A stretch of DNA of 64,000 bases from Gp1-AA133 sp963850425. Its GTDB lineage: Bacteria; Acidobacteriota; Terriglobia; Terriglobales; Acidobacteriaceae. A model generated the notes under the pieces. It had not been told where the DNA came from. It worked only from the letters and a program-made list of their open reading frames with translations, and ran no database searches. The position numbers were made by a program, and so were the translations under genes. Positions 1 through 7,203 of this stretch are shown here, piece after piece (the stretch's first letter is position 1; each line of letters opens with the position of its first letter). The stretch spans positions 744,001 through 808,000 of the forward strand of contig CAWKLF010000007.1 in the NCBI GenBank assembly GCA_963850425.1. The letters are read 5' to 3'.

Positions 1-449
1 CGCTGCCGGACATTGTGGAGGCGGTTGCAAGCCGCGTTCTGCGCGAACTGTACGCACCGAATGCCAAGCTGGCGGACGAGGATCCGGCGCAGTTCCGGCA
101 ACGAGGCAATGGCGCGCCGCATGACGTTGCTGTCCACTTGGAAGCCGTCGCCGGGCACCTGCATGATGATGCTGTGGGGATGAGTGTCGAGGCCTGCGGC
201 CAGCGGCAAGCCAACCATGTCTTCGCGGCCGGACACGCCTACTTCCACGCTGCGGCCGTCGTCGGTCTCGACCAGCATCGAGGCGATGCCGCGATTCATG
301 AAGTACACGGCGTCAATGGTTTCCTGCTCGCGCTGCAGGCAGGTGGCGAGACTGAGGTTGGTGAAGCGCAGGTGAGGCAGAATCGCTTCGAACTCATTGT
401 CAGGGAGACGCAACAGGATTGTGTTGCGCACAATTTTACCCTGGGCCAT
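1..449 (-). CDS. Crp/Fnr-type transcriptional regulator, N-terminal part (runs off left edge)
   Basis: The reverse strand encodes about 149 residues starting MAQGKIVRNTILLRLPDNEF and ending at the window edge in AACNRLHNVRQR. A cyclic-nucleotide-binding-like beta roll (VYFMNRGIASMLV, then a SVEVGVSGREDMVG turn) is followed by the long dimerisation helix that ends in a CNRLHxVxQRLA-like motif, which in this family leads into the winged-helix DNA-binding domain; that domain is outside the window. These regulators bind DNA as dimers, often without a true cAMP site. ATG at 449 is chosen because ACGGAG lies 4 nt upstream; an in-frame GTG at 488 would add 13 residues (STKPQLESVTER). The ligand cannot be told from the sequence. 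Confidence 0.8.
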   Translation of the reverse strand, partial: MAQGKIVRNTILLRLPDNEFEAILPHLRFTNLSLATCLQREQETIDAVYFMNRGIASMLVETDDGRSVEVGVSGREDMVGLPLAAGLDTHPHSIIMQVPGDGFQVDSNVMRRAIASLPELRRILVRQLGIRCVQFAQNAACNRLHNVRQ

Positions 450-669
450 TCGCTCCGTAACGCTTTCGAGTTGTGGTTTCGTACTCACAATCCATCAGAT
501 GATTTAGCCGGGGATAAGTAACCTCATGTATTCGCTGTAAGTTGTAGAGCCGGGCACGGTACAAAAGCCAGGGAAGTCGCGAGGGATTGGCCACAACTAT
601 AGGGCCGTCGGAGAACATCCCGTAAATGGCGAGGTTACGACTCCAATATTGTGATGGCGACTCGATAGA

Positions 670-698
670 TTGAAAACGATTCCATTCGTTGCTAATTT
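670..698 (+). promoter_or_regulatory. Candidate sigma70-type promoter
   Basis: TTGAAA (670-675) and TAATTT (693-698) are separated by exactly 17 bp, close to the consensus. Transcription would start near 705 and run toward a hairpin at 750-777 and the gene at 936. It lies in the 486-bp gap between the Crp/Fnr gene and that gene. Seen in sequence; activity is inferred. Confidence 0.4.
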
Positions 699-749
699 CG
701 ATAGAAAAGCACTATCCTTAAAGTTATAACGGAATTTTCAGCGAGCAAG

Positions 750-777
750 ACGCGGCTTTCATTGCGAGCCGCGTTTT
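750..777 (+). terminator. Terminator-like hairpin ahead of the gene at 936
   Basis: ACGCGGCT pairs with AGCCGCGT across a 9-nt loop and is followed by only four T. It sits about 45 nt after the predicted start of the promoter at 670-698. It could therefore end a small RNA of about 75 nt or act as an attenuator for the gene at 936. The short T-run makes termination uncertain. Confidence 0.35.
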
Positions 778-802
778 GGTTTGTCTGGTCACATAGGGGG
801 GT

Positions 803-902
803 CGCTGACGCCGTGCAGCGGGAAGAACGATCCCATCCAGCGAAGGAGTTGCCTGAAGGCTCGAGGGGTCAGGATGCAACGCAAGACGCGACAACTGCGT
901 CT
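803..902 (+). promoter_or_regulatory. Candidate structured 5' leader RNA
   Basis: Three consecutive helices can be drawn by hand. CGCTG (803-807) pairs with CAGCG (838-842) around a GGGA/TCCC hairpin. GTTGC+CTGA (848-856) pairs with TCAG (869-872) and GCAAC (876-880). AGACGC (884-889) pairs with GCGTCT (897-902). They end 33 nt before the start codon at 936. I do not recognise a known riboswitch class; covariation has not been tested. Confidence 0.3.
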
Positions 903-935
903 GAGGTCTGTTCAGCACGCAACCTGGGAGGAAGC

Positions 936-1610
936 ATGAATCTGTGGATAGGGGTGTCTCTGCTGGTGGCAATGCCCGTCTTTGCTCAAACCGGCAGCGA
1001 TGCTCCTGTAGAGACGCGATCGTTCGGCAACGAGCGGATTGTGAACTATCAACCGGCCAGTGGTAGGGATCGCGCGAAGTGGTTTGCGGTTTCGACGGCA
1101 GGACCGCTCAGTCTGCTGGCGGCGGGGCCGATCAGCGCGGGCTTCGGGACAGCGATTAACCGTCCGAAAGAATACGGCCCGCACTGGGAGGGTTTCGGCG
1201 AACGATACGGGATGCGCTTGACCGGTGTGTCGACAGGAAACGCGTTGGAGGCGTCCCTGGGAGCTTTGTGGGGAGAGGATCCGCGCTATTTCCCTTCCCC
1301 ACAACGCGGGTTTGGAAGGCGTGTGAAGTACGTGATCCGGACGACGTTTGTGGCGCCCCATCGGGATGGAACGTGGCATCCGGCGTACGCGCGCTACATC
1401 GGAAATGTGGGGAACAACTTTCTGTCGGATAGGTGGCGGGTGGAAAGCGAGAATGGGGTGGGGAGCGCTCTGGTCCGCTGTGTGTTGGGCGTGGTCGGTC
1501 GAATGTCGGGAAATGCGTTTGCGGAATTCTGGCCCGATGTGCGGAAGCGCGTCTGGAAATCAAAGGCGTTAACCACGGAGGACACAGAGGGGCATGGGGG
1601 TAGGCAGTGA
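936..1610 (+). CDS. Secreted protein of unknown function
   Basis: A 224-residue protein with an N-terminal signal peptide (MNLWIGVSLLVAMPVFAQ). It contains glycine/alanine-rich hydrophobic segments (PLSLLAAGPISAGFG around 55-70, and ASLGALWGEDPRYFPS around 105-120) and aromatic-rich stretches (YARYIGNVGNNFLSDRW), compatible with an envelope protein. No catalytic motif is visible. ATG at 936 is preferred over an in-frame upstream start because a GGGAGGAAGC ribosome-binding site precedes it directly and the signal peptide starts there. The last dozen residues (TTEDTEGHGGRQ) are translated from a copy of a dispersed repeat, so the original C-terminus has probably been replaced. Function unknown. 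Confidence 0.75.
   Translation: MNLWIGVSLLVAMPVFAQTGSDAPVETRSFGNERIVNYQPASGRDRAKWFAVSTAGPLSLLAAGPISAGFGTAINRPKEYGPHWEGFGERYGMRLTGVSTGNALEASLGALWGEDPRYFPSPQRGFGRRVKYVIRTTFVAPHRDGTWHPAYARYIGNVGNNFLSDRWRVESENGVGSALVRCVLGVVGRMSGNAFAEFWPDVRKRVWKSKALTTEDTEGHGGRQ
1571..1590 (+). repeat. Dispersed repeat, family A (half copy)
   Basis: AACCACGGAGGACACAGAGG is a half copy of the element seen as palindromes at 55973-56046 and 58747-58818. Here it is inside the 3' end of the preceding coding region and supplies its final codons. Confidence 0.7.
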
Positions 1611-1722
1611 GGAAATCTTTAGATTTGCGATCTCCCAATCACTTAACACAAGTCCACTTCCGCGCCCAAGACGCTTTCGTTCAACTCAGCGTTGAACACC
1701 ATCATCCCGTCATGGAGTGATT

Positions 1723-1959
1723 TCAATCTTCCGGCACGTTGGTCCCCTGAACGGAGAAGCAATCATCCCATCGTAGATGCCGGGAGACAAGCGAAGTCGT
1801 ATTCGCCGAACTGATCTGTTCGCGCGCTGGCATCGGCGTCAGCCTTACCCCGAGTGCGATGGCAACGATGTAGGCATCGCGCATCGGAGAGCGATCGCCT
1901 GTGTACATAACTCTTCCAGCACGAAGAACTGTCAAGAAGAGGGCGGCGGCCAATCCCAT
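1723..1959 (-). CDS. Small hypothetical protein, divergent from the aminotransferase gene
   Basis: A 78-residue ORF beginning MGLAAALFLTVLRAGRVMY, with a short hydrophobic N-terminus and no recognisable domain. It is supported mainly by a well-placed ribosome-binding site (ACAGGAG, about 7 nt before the ATG) and by its position 30 bp from, and divergent to, the gene at 1990. The same frame is open much further upstream, antisense to the aminotransferase, so the openness itself is weak evidence. It may be non-coding. Confidence 0.3.
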   Translation of the reverse strand: MGLAAALFLTVLRAGRVMYTGDRSPMRDAYIVAIALGVRLTPMPAREQISSANTTSLVSRHLRWDDCFSVQGTNVPED

Positions 1960-1989
1960 TGCACACTCCTGTGCTAGTCTGGCGCCACT

Positions 1990-3204
1990 ATGACTGAAGT
2001 GGTCACGCCGCGAAAGCATTTTTTGAGCGACCGGGTGTCGCATTTCACCGAGTCGGTCATCCGAGAGATGACACGGCAGGCGATGGTGCATGGGGCCATC
2101 AACCTGGCGCAGGGGTTTCCGGATTTTGCTGCGCCGGCGGAGATCAAGCAGGCGGCGCAGGAGGCGATTGGGGCGGACGTCAACCAATACGCCATTACCT
2201 GGGGAGCGAAAAGCCTGCGAGGGGCGATTGCACGGCAGATGGGAACGTGGCAGGGCGTGAAGGTTGATCCGGAAAAGCAGGTGACGGTGTGTTGCGGGTC
2301 CACCGAGGCAATGATCTCCACGCTCATGGCGGTCTGCAATGCCGGCGATGAGGTCGTAATCTTCGAGCCTTACTACGAGAACTACGGGCCGGATTCGATC
2401 CTCAGTGGAGCGAAGCCGCGGTTCGTAAAATTGCGCCCGCCCCACAAAGCGGGAGGCGACTGGACATTCGACGAAGGAGAACTGCGGGCGGCGTTTCACA
2501 AGCACACCAAGGCCATCATCGTGAACACACCCAATAATCCGACCGGCAAGGTGTTTGAGCAGGCAGAATTGGAGCTGATTCGCGATCTGTGCGTGGAGTT
2601 TGATGTACTCGCCATCACGGACGAAATCTATGAGCACATCCTGTACGACGGAACAAAGCACATCTCAATGGCGTCGCTCGCAGGTATGGAAGAACGGACG
2701 GTCACGATCAATGGGATGTCGAAGACTTACAGCGTGACGGGGTGGCGCGTTGGGTGGACGATTGCCCCACCGCGCATTACAGATGCAATTCGTAAGGTGC
2801 ATGACTTCCTGACGGTGGGCGCGCCGGCGCCGTTGCAGGAGGCGGGCGCCTTGGCTTTGAGTTTGCCGGAAAGCTACTACGTGAAGCTGGCGGAAGGATA
2901 TCGCAAGCGGCGCGACCGGTTGTTGCCGGCGCTGGAGGAGGCTGGATTCCGCTGCTTCCTTCCGCGCGGCGCCTATTACGTGATGACCGACATCAGCGGA
3001 TTCGGATACGCGGACGATCTGGCGTTCACGAAATACCTGGTGAGCGAGATTGGCGTGGCGGCGGTGCCGGGATCGAGTTTCTATCGGAACCCCAGGGATG
3101 GAGCGCAACAGGTGCGATTCGCATTCTGCAAGCGCGATGAGACTCTGGATGAGGCGGCTCAGCGTTTACGGAAGGTACGGCCGGCGAGTGCGGCGCGGGG
3201 ATAG
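1990..3204 (+). CDS. Class I/II PLP-dependent aminotransferase (kynurenine/methionine aminotransferase-like)
   Basis: A 404-residue fold-type I aminotransferase. Visible motifs: substrate-loop INLAQGFPDF (38-46), CCGSTEA for phosphate binding (101-107), FEPYYENY (125-132), NTPNNPTGK (179-187), TDEIYEH (210-216), and the Schiff-base lysine K245 in NGMSKTYSVTGWRVGW. The AQGFPDF signature and overall length fit the cysteine-S-conjugate beta-lyase/kynurenine-oxoglutarate/methionine aminotransferase subgroup, which moves amino groups from aromatic or sulfur amino acids to 2-oxoacids in the cytosol. A TAGTCT -10-like box at 1975-1980 sits only a few bases before the ATG, and there is no clear ribosome-binding site. 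The exact substrate is not predictable. The downstream ATPase gene starts 6 nt after its stop. Confidence 0.9.
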   Translation: MTEVVTPRKHFLSDRVSHFTESVIREMTRQAMVHGAINLAQGFPDFAAPAEIKQAAQEAIGADVNQYAITWGAKSLRGAIARQMGTWQGVKVDPEKQVTVCCGSTEAMISTLMAVCNAGDEVVIFEPYYENYGPDSILSGAKPRFVKLRPPHKAGGDWTFDEGELRAAFHKHTKAIIVNTPNNPTGKVFEQAELELIRDLCVEFDVLAITDEIYEHILYDGTKHISMASLAGMEERTVTINGMSKTYSVTGWRVGWTIAPPRITDAIRKVHDFLTVGAPAPLQEAGALALSLPESYYVKLAEGYRKRRDRLLPALEEAGFRCFLPRGAYYVMTDISGFGYADDLAFTKYLVSEIGVAAVPGSSFYRNPRDGAQQVRFAFCKRDETLDEAAQRLRKVRPASAARG

Positions 3205-3210
3205 CGCCAG

Positions 3211-3765
3211 GTGGGCAACGAGACACAAAGATTTTTTGTGGTGACGGGTGGTCCGGGTTCGGGCAAAAGCACGCTCCTTGACGCATTGGCGCGCGCGGGG
3301 TTCGGGCGGTCCGTGGAAGCGGGTCGCGGCATCATTCAGGATCAGGTTGCCATCGGCGGCCGGGCATTGCCATGGGTCGACCCTGCGCTGTTCGCGGACA
3401 TGATGCTGGCCTGGGAGATGCGGTCCTACCGCATCGCACAAGAGCAGACTGGCGACATTTTCTTTGATCGCGGAGTGCCCGACGTCGCTGGATACCGGCG
3501 GCTGATGAAGCTACCTATACCCAAATACCTGGAGCAAGCGGTCCAATCGTTTCGCTACCATTCACGGGTGTTTATCGCGCCGCCCTGGGAAGAGATTTTC
3601 CAGCAGGATCGTGAGCGGAAGCAGGATTTCGCAGAAGCAGTTCGTACATCCGAGTCCCTCACCACGACCTATACAGGCTACGGATATGAACTGGTGGAAC
3701 TTCCACGAGCATCGGTGGAGGAGAGAACACGGTTTGTGCTGCAAACCGTCGGATTAACGACCTGA
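3211..3765 (+). CDS. P-loop AAA-type ATPase/kinase-like protein
   Basis: A 184-residue single-domain P-loop protein. Walker A is GGPGSGKST (13-21); a conserved FFDRGVPDVAGY segment lies where related small nucleotide-binding proteins (AAA_28/NadR-like) carry the substrate-binding Asp-Arg; REPEATING basic residues (DRERKQD) form a probable lid. A GTG start is used, 6 nt after the aminotransferase stop, so the two are probably co-transcribed. Family members are annotated only as AAA-family ATPases; a nucleoside or small-metabolite kinase activity is possible but not shown. Confidence 0.8.
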   Translation: MGNETQRFFVVTGGPGSGKSTLLDALARAGFGRSVEAGRGIIQDQVAIGGRALPWVDPALFADMMLAWEMRSYRIAQEQTGDIFFDRGVPDVAGYRRLMKLPIPKYLEQAVQSFRYHSRVFIAPPWEEIFQQDRERKQDFAEAVRTSESLTTTYTGYGYELVELPRASVEERTRFVLQTVGLTT

Positions 3766-3918
3766 CGGGGACGCCTGCCGCCGGTTGGCGGCTTCAGCGA
3801 TTACACGGATTGGGGCGCGGGAGGCCGTGTTCAGGGGACTGCGGAAAATTTTTCCTGTCATGTCCTCATCACGCCAATGAGCCCTCACACAGAAGGATGC
3901 TTCCGCGCTGATCTGGGT

Positions 3919-3924
3919 TATACT
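3919..3924 (+). promoter_or_regulatory. Candidate -10 box for the zapB-like/zapA pair
   Basis: TATACT lies 40 nt upstream of the zapB-like ATG in a gap after the ATPase gene. No convincing -35 box is spaced correctly. A start near 3931 would give a leader of about 34 nt. Confidence 0.3.
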
Positions 3925-3964
3925 GCGAACAAGAACGATCATTTCTCTCGGGAAGAATTTAATT

Positions 3965-4261
3965 ATGGCTCTCAAAGCAGTGGACGAGGTATCTGCCGAG
4001 GTTCCCGCCGACGATTTCCAGGCGCTGGAAGACAAGGTTTATCGCACTATTGAGATGTACAAGGCTGCGCGCGAGGCGAAAACCACGGCGGAGCGGGACG
4101 TGCAACGTCTGAAGCAGCAATTGCGGGATCGCGAAGAAGAGACCGAGTCGCTGCGCCGGGAAGCGGTGCAACTCCGCAAAGACCGCGAAGAGGTTCGCCG
4201 TCGGGTGGAGAAGATGATGCGGCAGATCGACGCGGCGGGCGAGGAGCAGGTGGCCAGCTAG
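3965..4261 (+). CDS. Coiled-coil protein, ZapB-like
   Basis: A 98-residue, almost entirely helical charged protein. Heptad-like leucine/charge patterning runs from about residue 20 to 90 (AERDVQRLKQQLRDREEETE onward), typical of a single antiparallel coiled coil. It lies immediately upstream of zapA (39-bp gap). In many bacteria a ZapB-type coiled coil and ZapA cooperate at the FtsZ ring, so a role in divisome bundling is likely from context. Sequence alone identifies only a coiled coil; the ZapB assignment is inferred from size and neighbour. Confidence 0.7.
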   Translation: MALKAVDEVSAEVPADDFQALEDKVYRTIEMYKAAREAKTTAERDVQRLKQQLRDREEETESLRREAVQLRKDREEVRRRVEKMMRQIDAAGEEQVAS

Positions 4262-4300
4262 CCTGCACAGCGATCCCGGACGAGAGGAGCAACCTTAGCT

Positions 4301-4645
4301 ATGGCAACGGCGACGCGACAAAATCCGGTAAAAGACGCGAACAACAGCAGCGTGCGGGTGGAGATTTTCGATCAGGCCTACAATCTGCGAGGCACTGATC
4401 CGGAATACATCCTGAAACTGGCCGAATATGTGGACGGCAAGATGCGCGCGGTCGCGGAGCAGACCAACACCATCGATACGGTGCGGTTGGCGGTGCTGGC
4501 AGCGCTGAATATCGCGGATGAATATCATTTGTTAAAGCGGAATAGCCATGTGGGATCTTCCGCGATTGTGCAGCGGACGCATCGGTTAGCGAGCGCGCTG
4601 GATGAGGTATTGGAAGAGGAACAGGCGACGGGGAAGGCCAGGTAA
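4301..4645 (+). CDS. zapA: Cell division protein ZapA
   Basis: A 114-residue protein with the ZapA pattern: an N-terminal beta strand SVRVEIFDQAYNLRG (16-30), then EYILKLAEYVDGKM (35-48) and the TVRLAVLAALNIADEY helix (60-75), ending in a coiled-coil tail. ZapA tetramers crosslink FtsZ protofilaments at midcell. A GAGAGGAGC ribosome-binding site precedes the ATG. Followed by an intrinsic terminator and then by the 6S RNA gene, the same order (zapA then ssrS) known in Proteobacteria. Confidence 0.92.
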   Translation: MATATRQNPVKDANNSSVRVEIFDQAYNLRGTDPEYILKLAEYVDGKMRAVAEQTNTIDTVRLAVLAALNIADEYHLLKRNSHVGSSAIVQRTHRLASALDEVLEEEQATGKAR

Positions 4646-4670
4646 AAAGCTTACTTCTTGAAAACAAACG

Positions 4671-4696
4671 AGCCGCCTCCCGGCGGCTTTTCTTTT
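4671..4696 (+). terminator. Rho-independent terminator after zapA
   Basis: A 7-bp perfect GC-rich stem AGCCGCC/GGCGGCT with loop TCCC is followed by TTTCTTTT. It separates the zapB-like/zapA transcript from the 6S RNA gene. Confidence 0.85.
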
Positions 4697-4734
4697 GATG
4701 ACTCCGCCGCACATCTGCGAGACTTGGAGCCCAA

Positions 4735-4780
4735 AATCTTAAAAACGCAGAGCACGCAGTGAACGGCCGCAGAGGGCGCA
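4735..4780 (+). repeat. Dispersed repeat, family B (half copy)
   Basis: The start ATCTTAAAAACGCAGAG and the block ACGGCCGCAGAGGGCGC recur at 27276-27326, and related arms form the palindrome at 25282-25446. It lies between the zapA terminator and the 6S promoter. Confidence 0.65.
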
Positions 4781-4844
4781 CAGGGGAAGGTATATGGTTG
4801 AGTGGTGCTTGCACGCGCGTTGCCAGCTTTTTACAGGCGGGGGC

Positions 4845-4873
4845 TTGCGAAACTTCGCGGGTTTGCCTAGCAT
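4845..4873 (+). promoter_or_regulatory. Promoter of the 6S RNA gene
   Basis: TTGCGA (4845-4850) and TAGCAT (4868-4873) are separated by 17 bp. The predicted start near 4880 fits the 5' end of the folded RNA. Confidence 0.6.
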
Positions 4874-4880
4874 CCAATCC

Positions 4881-5076
4881 TGAAAGCCGGCCTGCGGAGT
4901 TGGTGGGGTGGTTACCGATTTTTGAACCAACACCGAATGAACGGGGACTTGACTCGAACTAAGATCCGGTGTGCGATGCTCCGCCACGCGGAGATGCCTA
5001 AAGGGTCTCGGCAGGTTCCCACCGTCTAGGACGGGTTCATTCTCGGCCCACCGCACGGCCCAGCGGGTCGGCTTTT
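4881..5076 (+). ncRNA. ssrS: 6S RNA
   Basis: About 190 nt, directly downstream of zapA. The terminal helix GCCGGCCTGC (4886-4895) pairs over ten positions with GCGGGTCGGC (5063-5072) and is followed by TTTTACTTTT, which would also end transcription. Inside the 5' half, GGAGTTGGTGG and the TTTTTGAACC hairpin resemble the 5' central-bubble region of known 6S RNAs, and TGCTCCGCC/GCGGAGATGCC forms a hairpin in the 3' half. 6S RNA mimics an open promoter and sequesters housekeeping RNA polymerase in stationary phase. Identification rests on size, structure, promoter and synteny; a covariance search was not possible. Confidence 0.75.
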
Positions 5077-5196
5077 ACTTTTGACGGTGGTCGTGGTCTT
5101 CGGTCGTTGGCCGGACAATTCTGCAGTGCTTTCGCCATGTTTCTACCCTGATAGACTGATGAGTAGCGGGCATCTGTTTTCCCGCATCCAATAAAC

Positions 5197-6009
5197 GTGT
5201 ATCCACAAATTTTTCATATTGGACGATTTTTTCTGCCCACGTATGGGCTGCTGGTGGCTACCGGCGTTCTGCTGGGGCTTTGGATCAGCGTGCGGAATTC
5301 CGAGCGGCAAGGAATTGATCCGGAGAAGGCCTGGAACCTCGGCATCCTGGTGGTGCTCTGCGGGATTGTAGGCGCCAAGGTGCTGTACGTCGTTTATGAC
5401 TGGAATACTTACCCGCACTGGACTGATATTTTCAGCGTCAGCACCTTGCAGGCGGGTGGAGTTTTCTCCGGTGGATTGATTGCGGCGCTGGTGGCTGCGG
5501 CGTGGTACATCCGCAGAAATCATATGCCGCCGCTCGGGACCTGCGACGCGTTCGCGCCGGGACTGGCGCTGGGCCACGCGATCGGGCGCGTGGGATGCTT
5601 CGCGGCGGGATGCTGCTTTGGCAAACCTACGCACGCGTGGTGGGGTGTGACGTTTACCAATCCGGTTGCGCACGACTTGGTGGGAACGCCGTTGGGCGAA
5701 GCGCTTCAGCCGACGCAGTTGTTCGAGTCGGCGGTCGAGTTGGCCAATTTTTTTCTGTTGATGTGGATGCTCAAAAGGAAGAGATTCGATGGCCAGGTGT
5801 TTGGTGCTTATCTGATTCTGTACGGGGTGGCGCGCTTCTTTTTGGAATTCCTGCGCGGCGATCCGGGGCGCGGATCGGTGTTCGGCGGATTTATGAGTGG
5901 GACACAGTTCATTGCGATCGGGCTGGTTATCGTCGGCGGTTTGATCTGGTTTTTGAAGGGTGGGGTACGTTCAGGTGTCAGGTCTCAGGTATCAGGCGTC
6001 GAGACCTAG
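5197..6009 (+). CDS. lgt: Prolipoprotein diacylglyceryl transferase
   Basis: A 270-residue polytopic inner-membrane enzyme that moves diacylglycerol from phosphatidylglycerol onto the lipobox cysteine of prolipoproteins. The diagnostic Lgt signature HAIGRVGCFAAGCCFG is at 127-142, and LFESAVELANF and YGVARFFLEFLRGDPGRG match the conserved C-terminal helices. Seven hydrophobic segments are visible. A GTG start (5197) gives the usual MYPQIFHIG opening. The last dozen residues (RSGVRSQVSGVET) are translated from a degenerate copy of the heptamer repeat found intact at 46101-46182, so the native C-terminus was extended or replaced; the catalytic core is unaffected. Confidence 0.95.
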   Translation: MYPQIFHIGRFFLPTYGLLVATGVLLGLWISVRNSERQGIDPEKAWNLGILVVLCGIVGAKVLYVVYDWNTYPHWTDIFSVSTLQAGGVFSGGLIAALVAAAWYIRRNHMPPLGTCDAFAPGLALGHAIGRVGCFAAGCCFGKPTHAWWGVTFTNPVAHDLVGTPLGEALQPTQLFESAVELANFFLLMWMLKRKRFDGQVFGAYLILYGVARFFLEFLRGDPGRGSVFGGFMSGTQFIAIGLVIVGGLIWFLKGGVRSGVRSQVSGVET

Positions 6010-6114
6010 ATCCTGGTTTCACTTCCTGGATTTCATTTCTCTCAAACTTGAGTTTTGATGCGATCGAACAGGGCGCGCTTCCAGCCATGATGCGCTAGAC
6101 TCTGTTCGATCTCC

Positions 6115-7113
6115 ATGTCTCAAACCTTTCCACTGGATTTTCATGTGTCCGATGAGCAGGCAGGCTTGCGTCTGGATCAGTTGCTGGTCACGAAACTTGG
6201 AGATGTCAGCCGGGCGCGTGTGCAGCAACTCATCGAGCAGACGCAGGTGACGGTGGACGGGAAAGCGGGCAAGGCTTCGTTGCGGTTGCGGGGTGGAGAA
6301 GAAATCAAGGTACTTGGCCCGGCGACGCTCGAACCGCTGCGAGCGATGGCGGAAGACATTTCACTCGACATTGTTTTCGAAGATGCGGATCTGGCGGTAA
6401 TCAATAAGCCGGCCGGCATGATGGTGCACGCGGGCGCGGGCTCGACCGACGATGCGCGCAATCGCGGAACGCTCGTGAATGCGCTGCTGCACCGGTTTGG
6501 AAAGTTGTCGGAAGTGGGCGGGAATCTGCGGCCGGGGATTGTCCATCGGCTGGACAAGGAAACCAGCGGCCTGATTGTGGTGGCGAAGAATGATGAGGCG
6601 CATCGCAAGTTGGCGGCGCAGTTTGCCAGTCGTGAGGTGAAAAAGACGTATATCACGCTGGTGCATGGGTGGGTGAAGCAGGATCAGGGAACGATCCGCA
6701 AGAACATCAGCCGGGATAGCGTGCGGCGCGTGCGGATGACGACGCGTCGGGAAGGCGGGCGCGAGGCCATCACGCATTACCGGGTGCAGCGCAGAATCGA
6801 TGGGGCATTCGGCAAGTTCACGCTGCTTGAGGTGAAGATCGATACGGGGCGGACGCACCAGATTCGCGTGCATCTGGGTTCGTTGGGACATCCGGTGGTG
6901 GGGGACACGGTGTACGGGGCTCCGGCAATGATCAGGAGCCGTAGTGGATCGGTTGGGCTCGAGCGGAATTTTCTTCATGCGGCGGCGTTGGAACTGCGGC
7001 ATCCGCGGACTGGGGAGAAGTTGGCCTTCGCGCGCGGCGTGCCCGAGGAGTTAGCGAGGTTCTTGGAATCTGTGGGGGTAGAGGGTGAACGTGGCTCGCC
7101 GCGCGGTGCCTAG
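6115..7113 (+). CDS. RluA-family 23S rRNA pseudouridine synthase (RluD-like)
   Basis: A 332-residue protein with an N-terminal S4 RNA-binding domain (about 17-64, LDQLLVTKLG...VTVDGK) and a PseudoU synthase domain. The catalytic aspartate is D147 in HRLDKETSG; the KPAGMMVH and RTHQIRVHLGSLGHPVVGD motifs are intact. RluD-type enzymes isomerise uridines in helix 69 of 23S rRNA. It follows lgt by 105 bp on the same strand, an arrangement also seen with lspA/lgt genes elsewhere. Which uridines are modified cannot be read from the sequence. Confidence 0.92.
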   Translation: MSQTFPLDFHVSDEQAGLRLDQLLVTKLGDVSRARVQQLIEQTQVTVDGKAGKASLRLRGGEEIKVLGPATLEPLRAMAEDISLDIVFEDADLAVINKPAGMMVHAGAGSTDDARNRGTLVNALLHRFGKLSEVGGNLRPGIVHRLDKETSGLIVVAKNDEAHRKLAAQFASREVKKTYITLVHGWVKQDQGTIRKNISRDSVRRVRMTTRREGGREAITHYRVQRRIDGAFGKFTLLEVKIDTGRTHQIRVHLGSLGHPVVGDTVYGAPAMIRSRSGSVGLERNFLHAAALELRHPRTGEKLAFARGVPEELARFLESVGVEGERGSPRGA

Positions 7114-7190
7114 ACAGGCTGCAGAATCACTCGGGCATTTTTGCACGCCGAGAGCCGTATCAACACAACTTTTGGGTTGGGCCTTGCGGC

Positions 7191-7196
7191 TATAAT
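7191..7196 (+). promoter_or_regulatory. Consensus -10 box just upstream of the VWA gene
   Basis: TATAAT is perfect and lies 7 bp before the ATG at 7204, so transcription would start at or next to the start codon. No good -35 (TTTTGG/TTGGGT at best) and no ribosome-binding site is visible. Confidence 0.4.
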
Positions 7197-7203
7197 GGGG
7201 GCA

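Noticed and set aside
1723..2661. Long open frame antisense to the aminotransferase
   Set aside because: It is a GC-rich shadow of the real gene; composition is Arg/His/Pro-rich and no domain appears. Only its last 78 codons (separate start and ribosome-binding site) were kept as a low-confidence ORF.
4881..5076. tmRNA, RNase P RNA or SRP RNA
   Set aside because: No tRNA-like ends, no RNase P P4 motif and no SRP tetraloop motif; size, structure and position fit 6S RNA instead.
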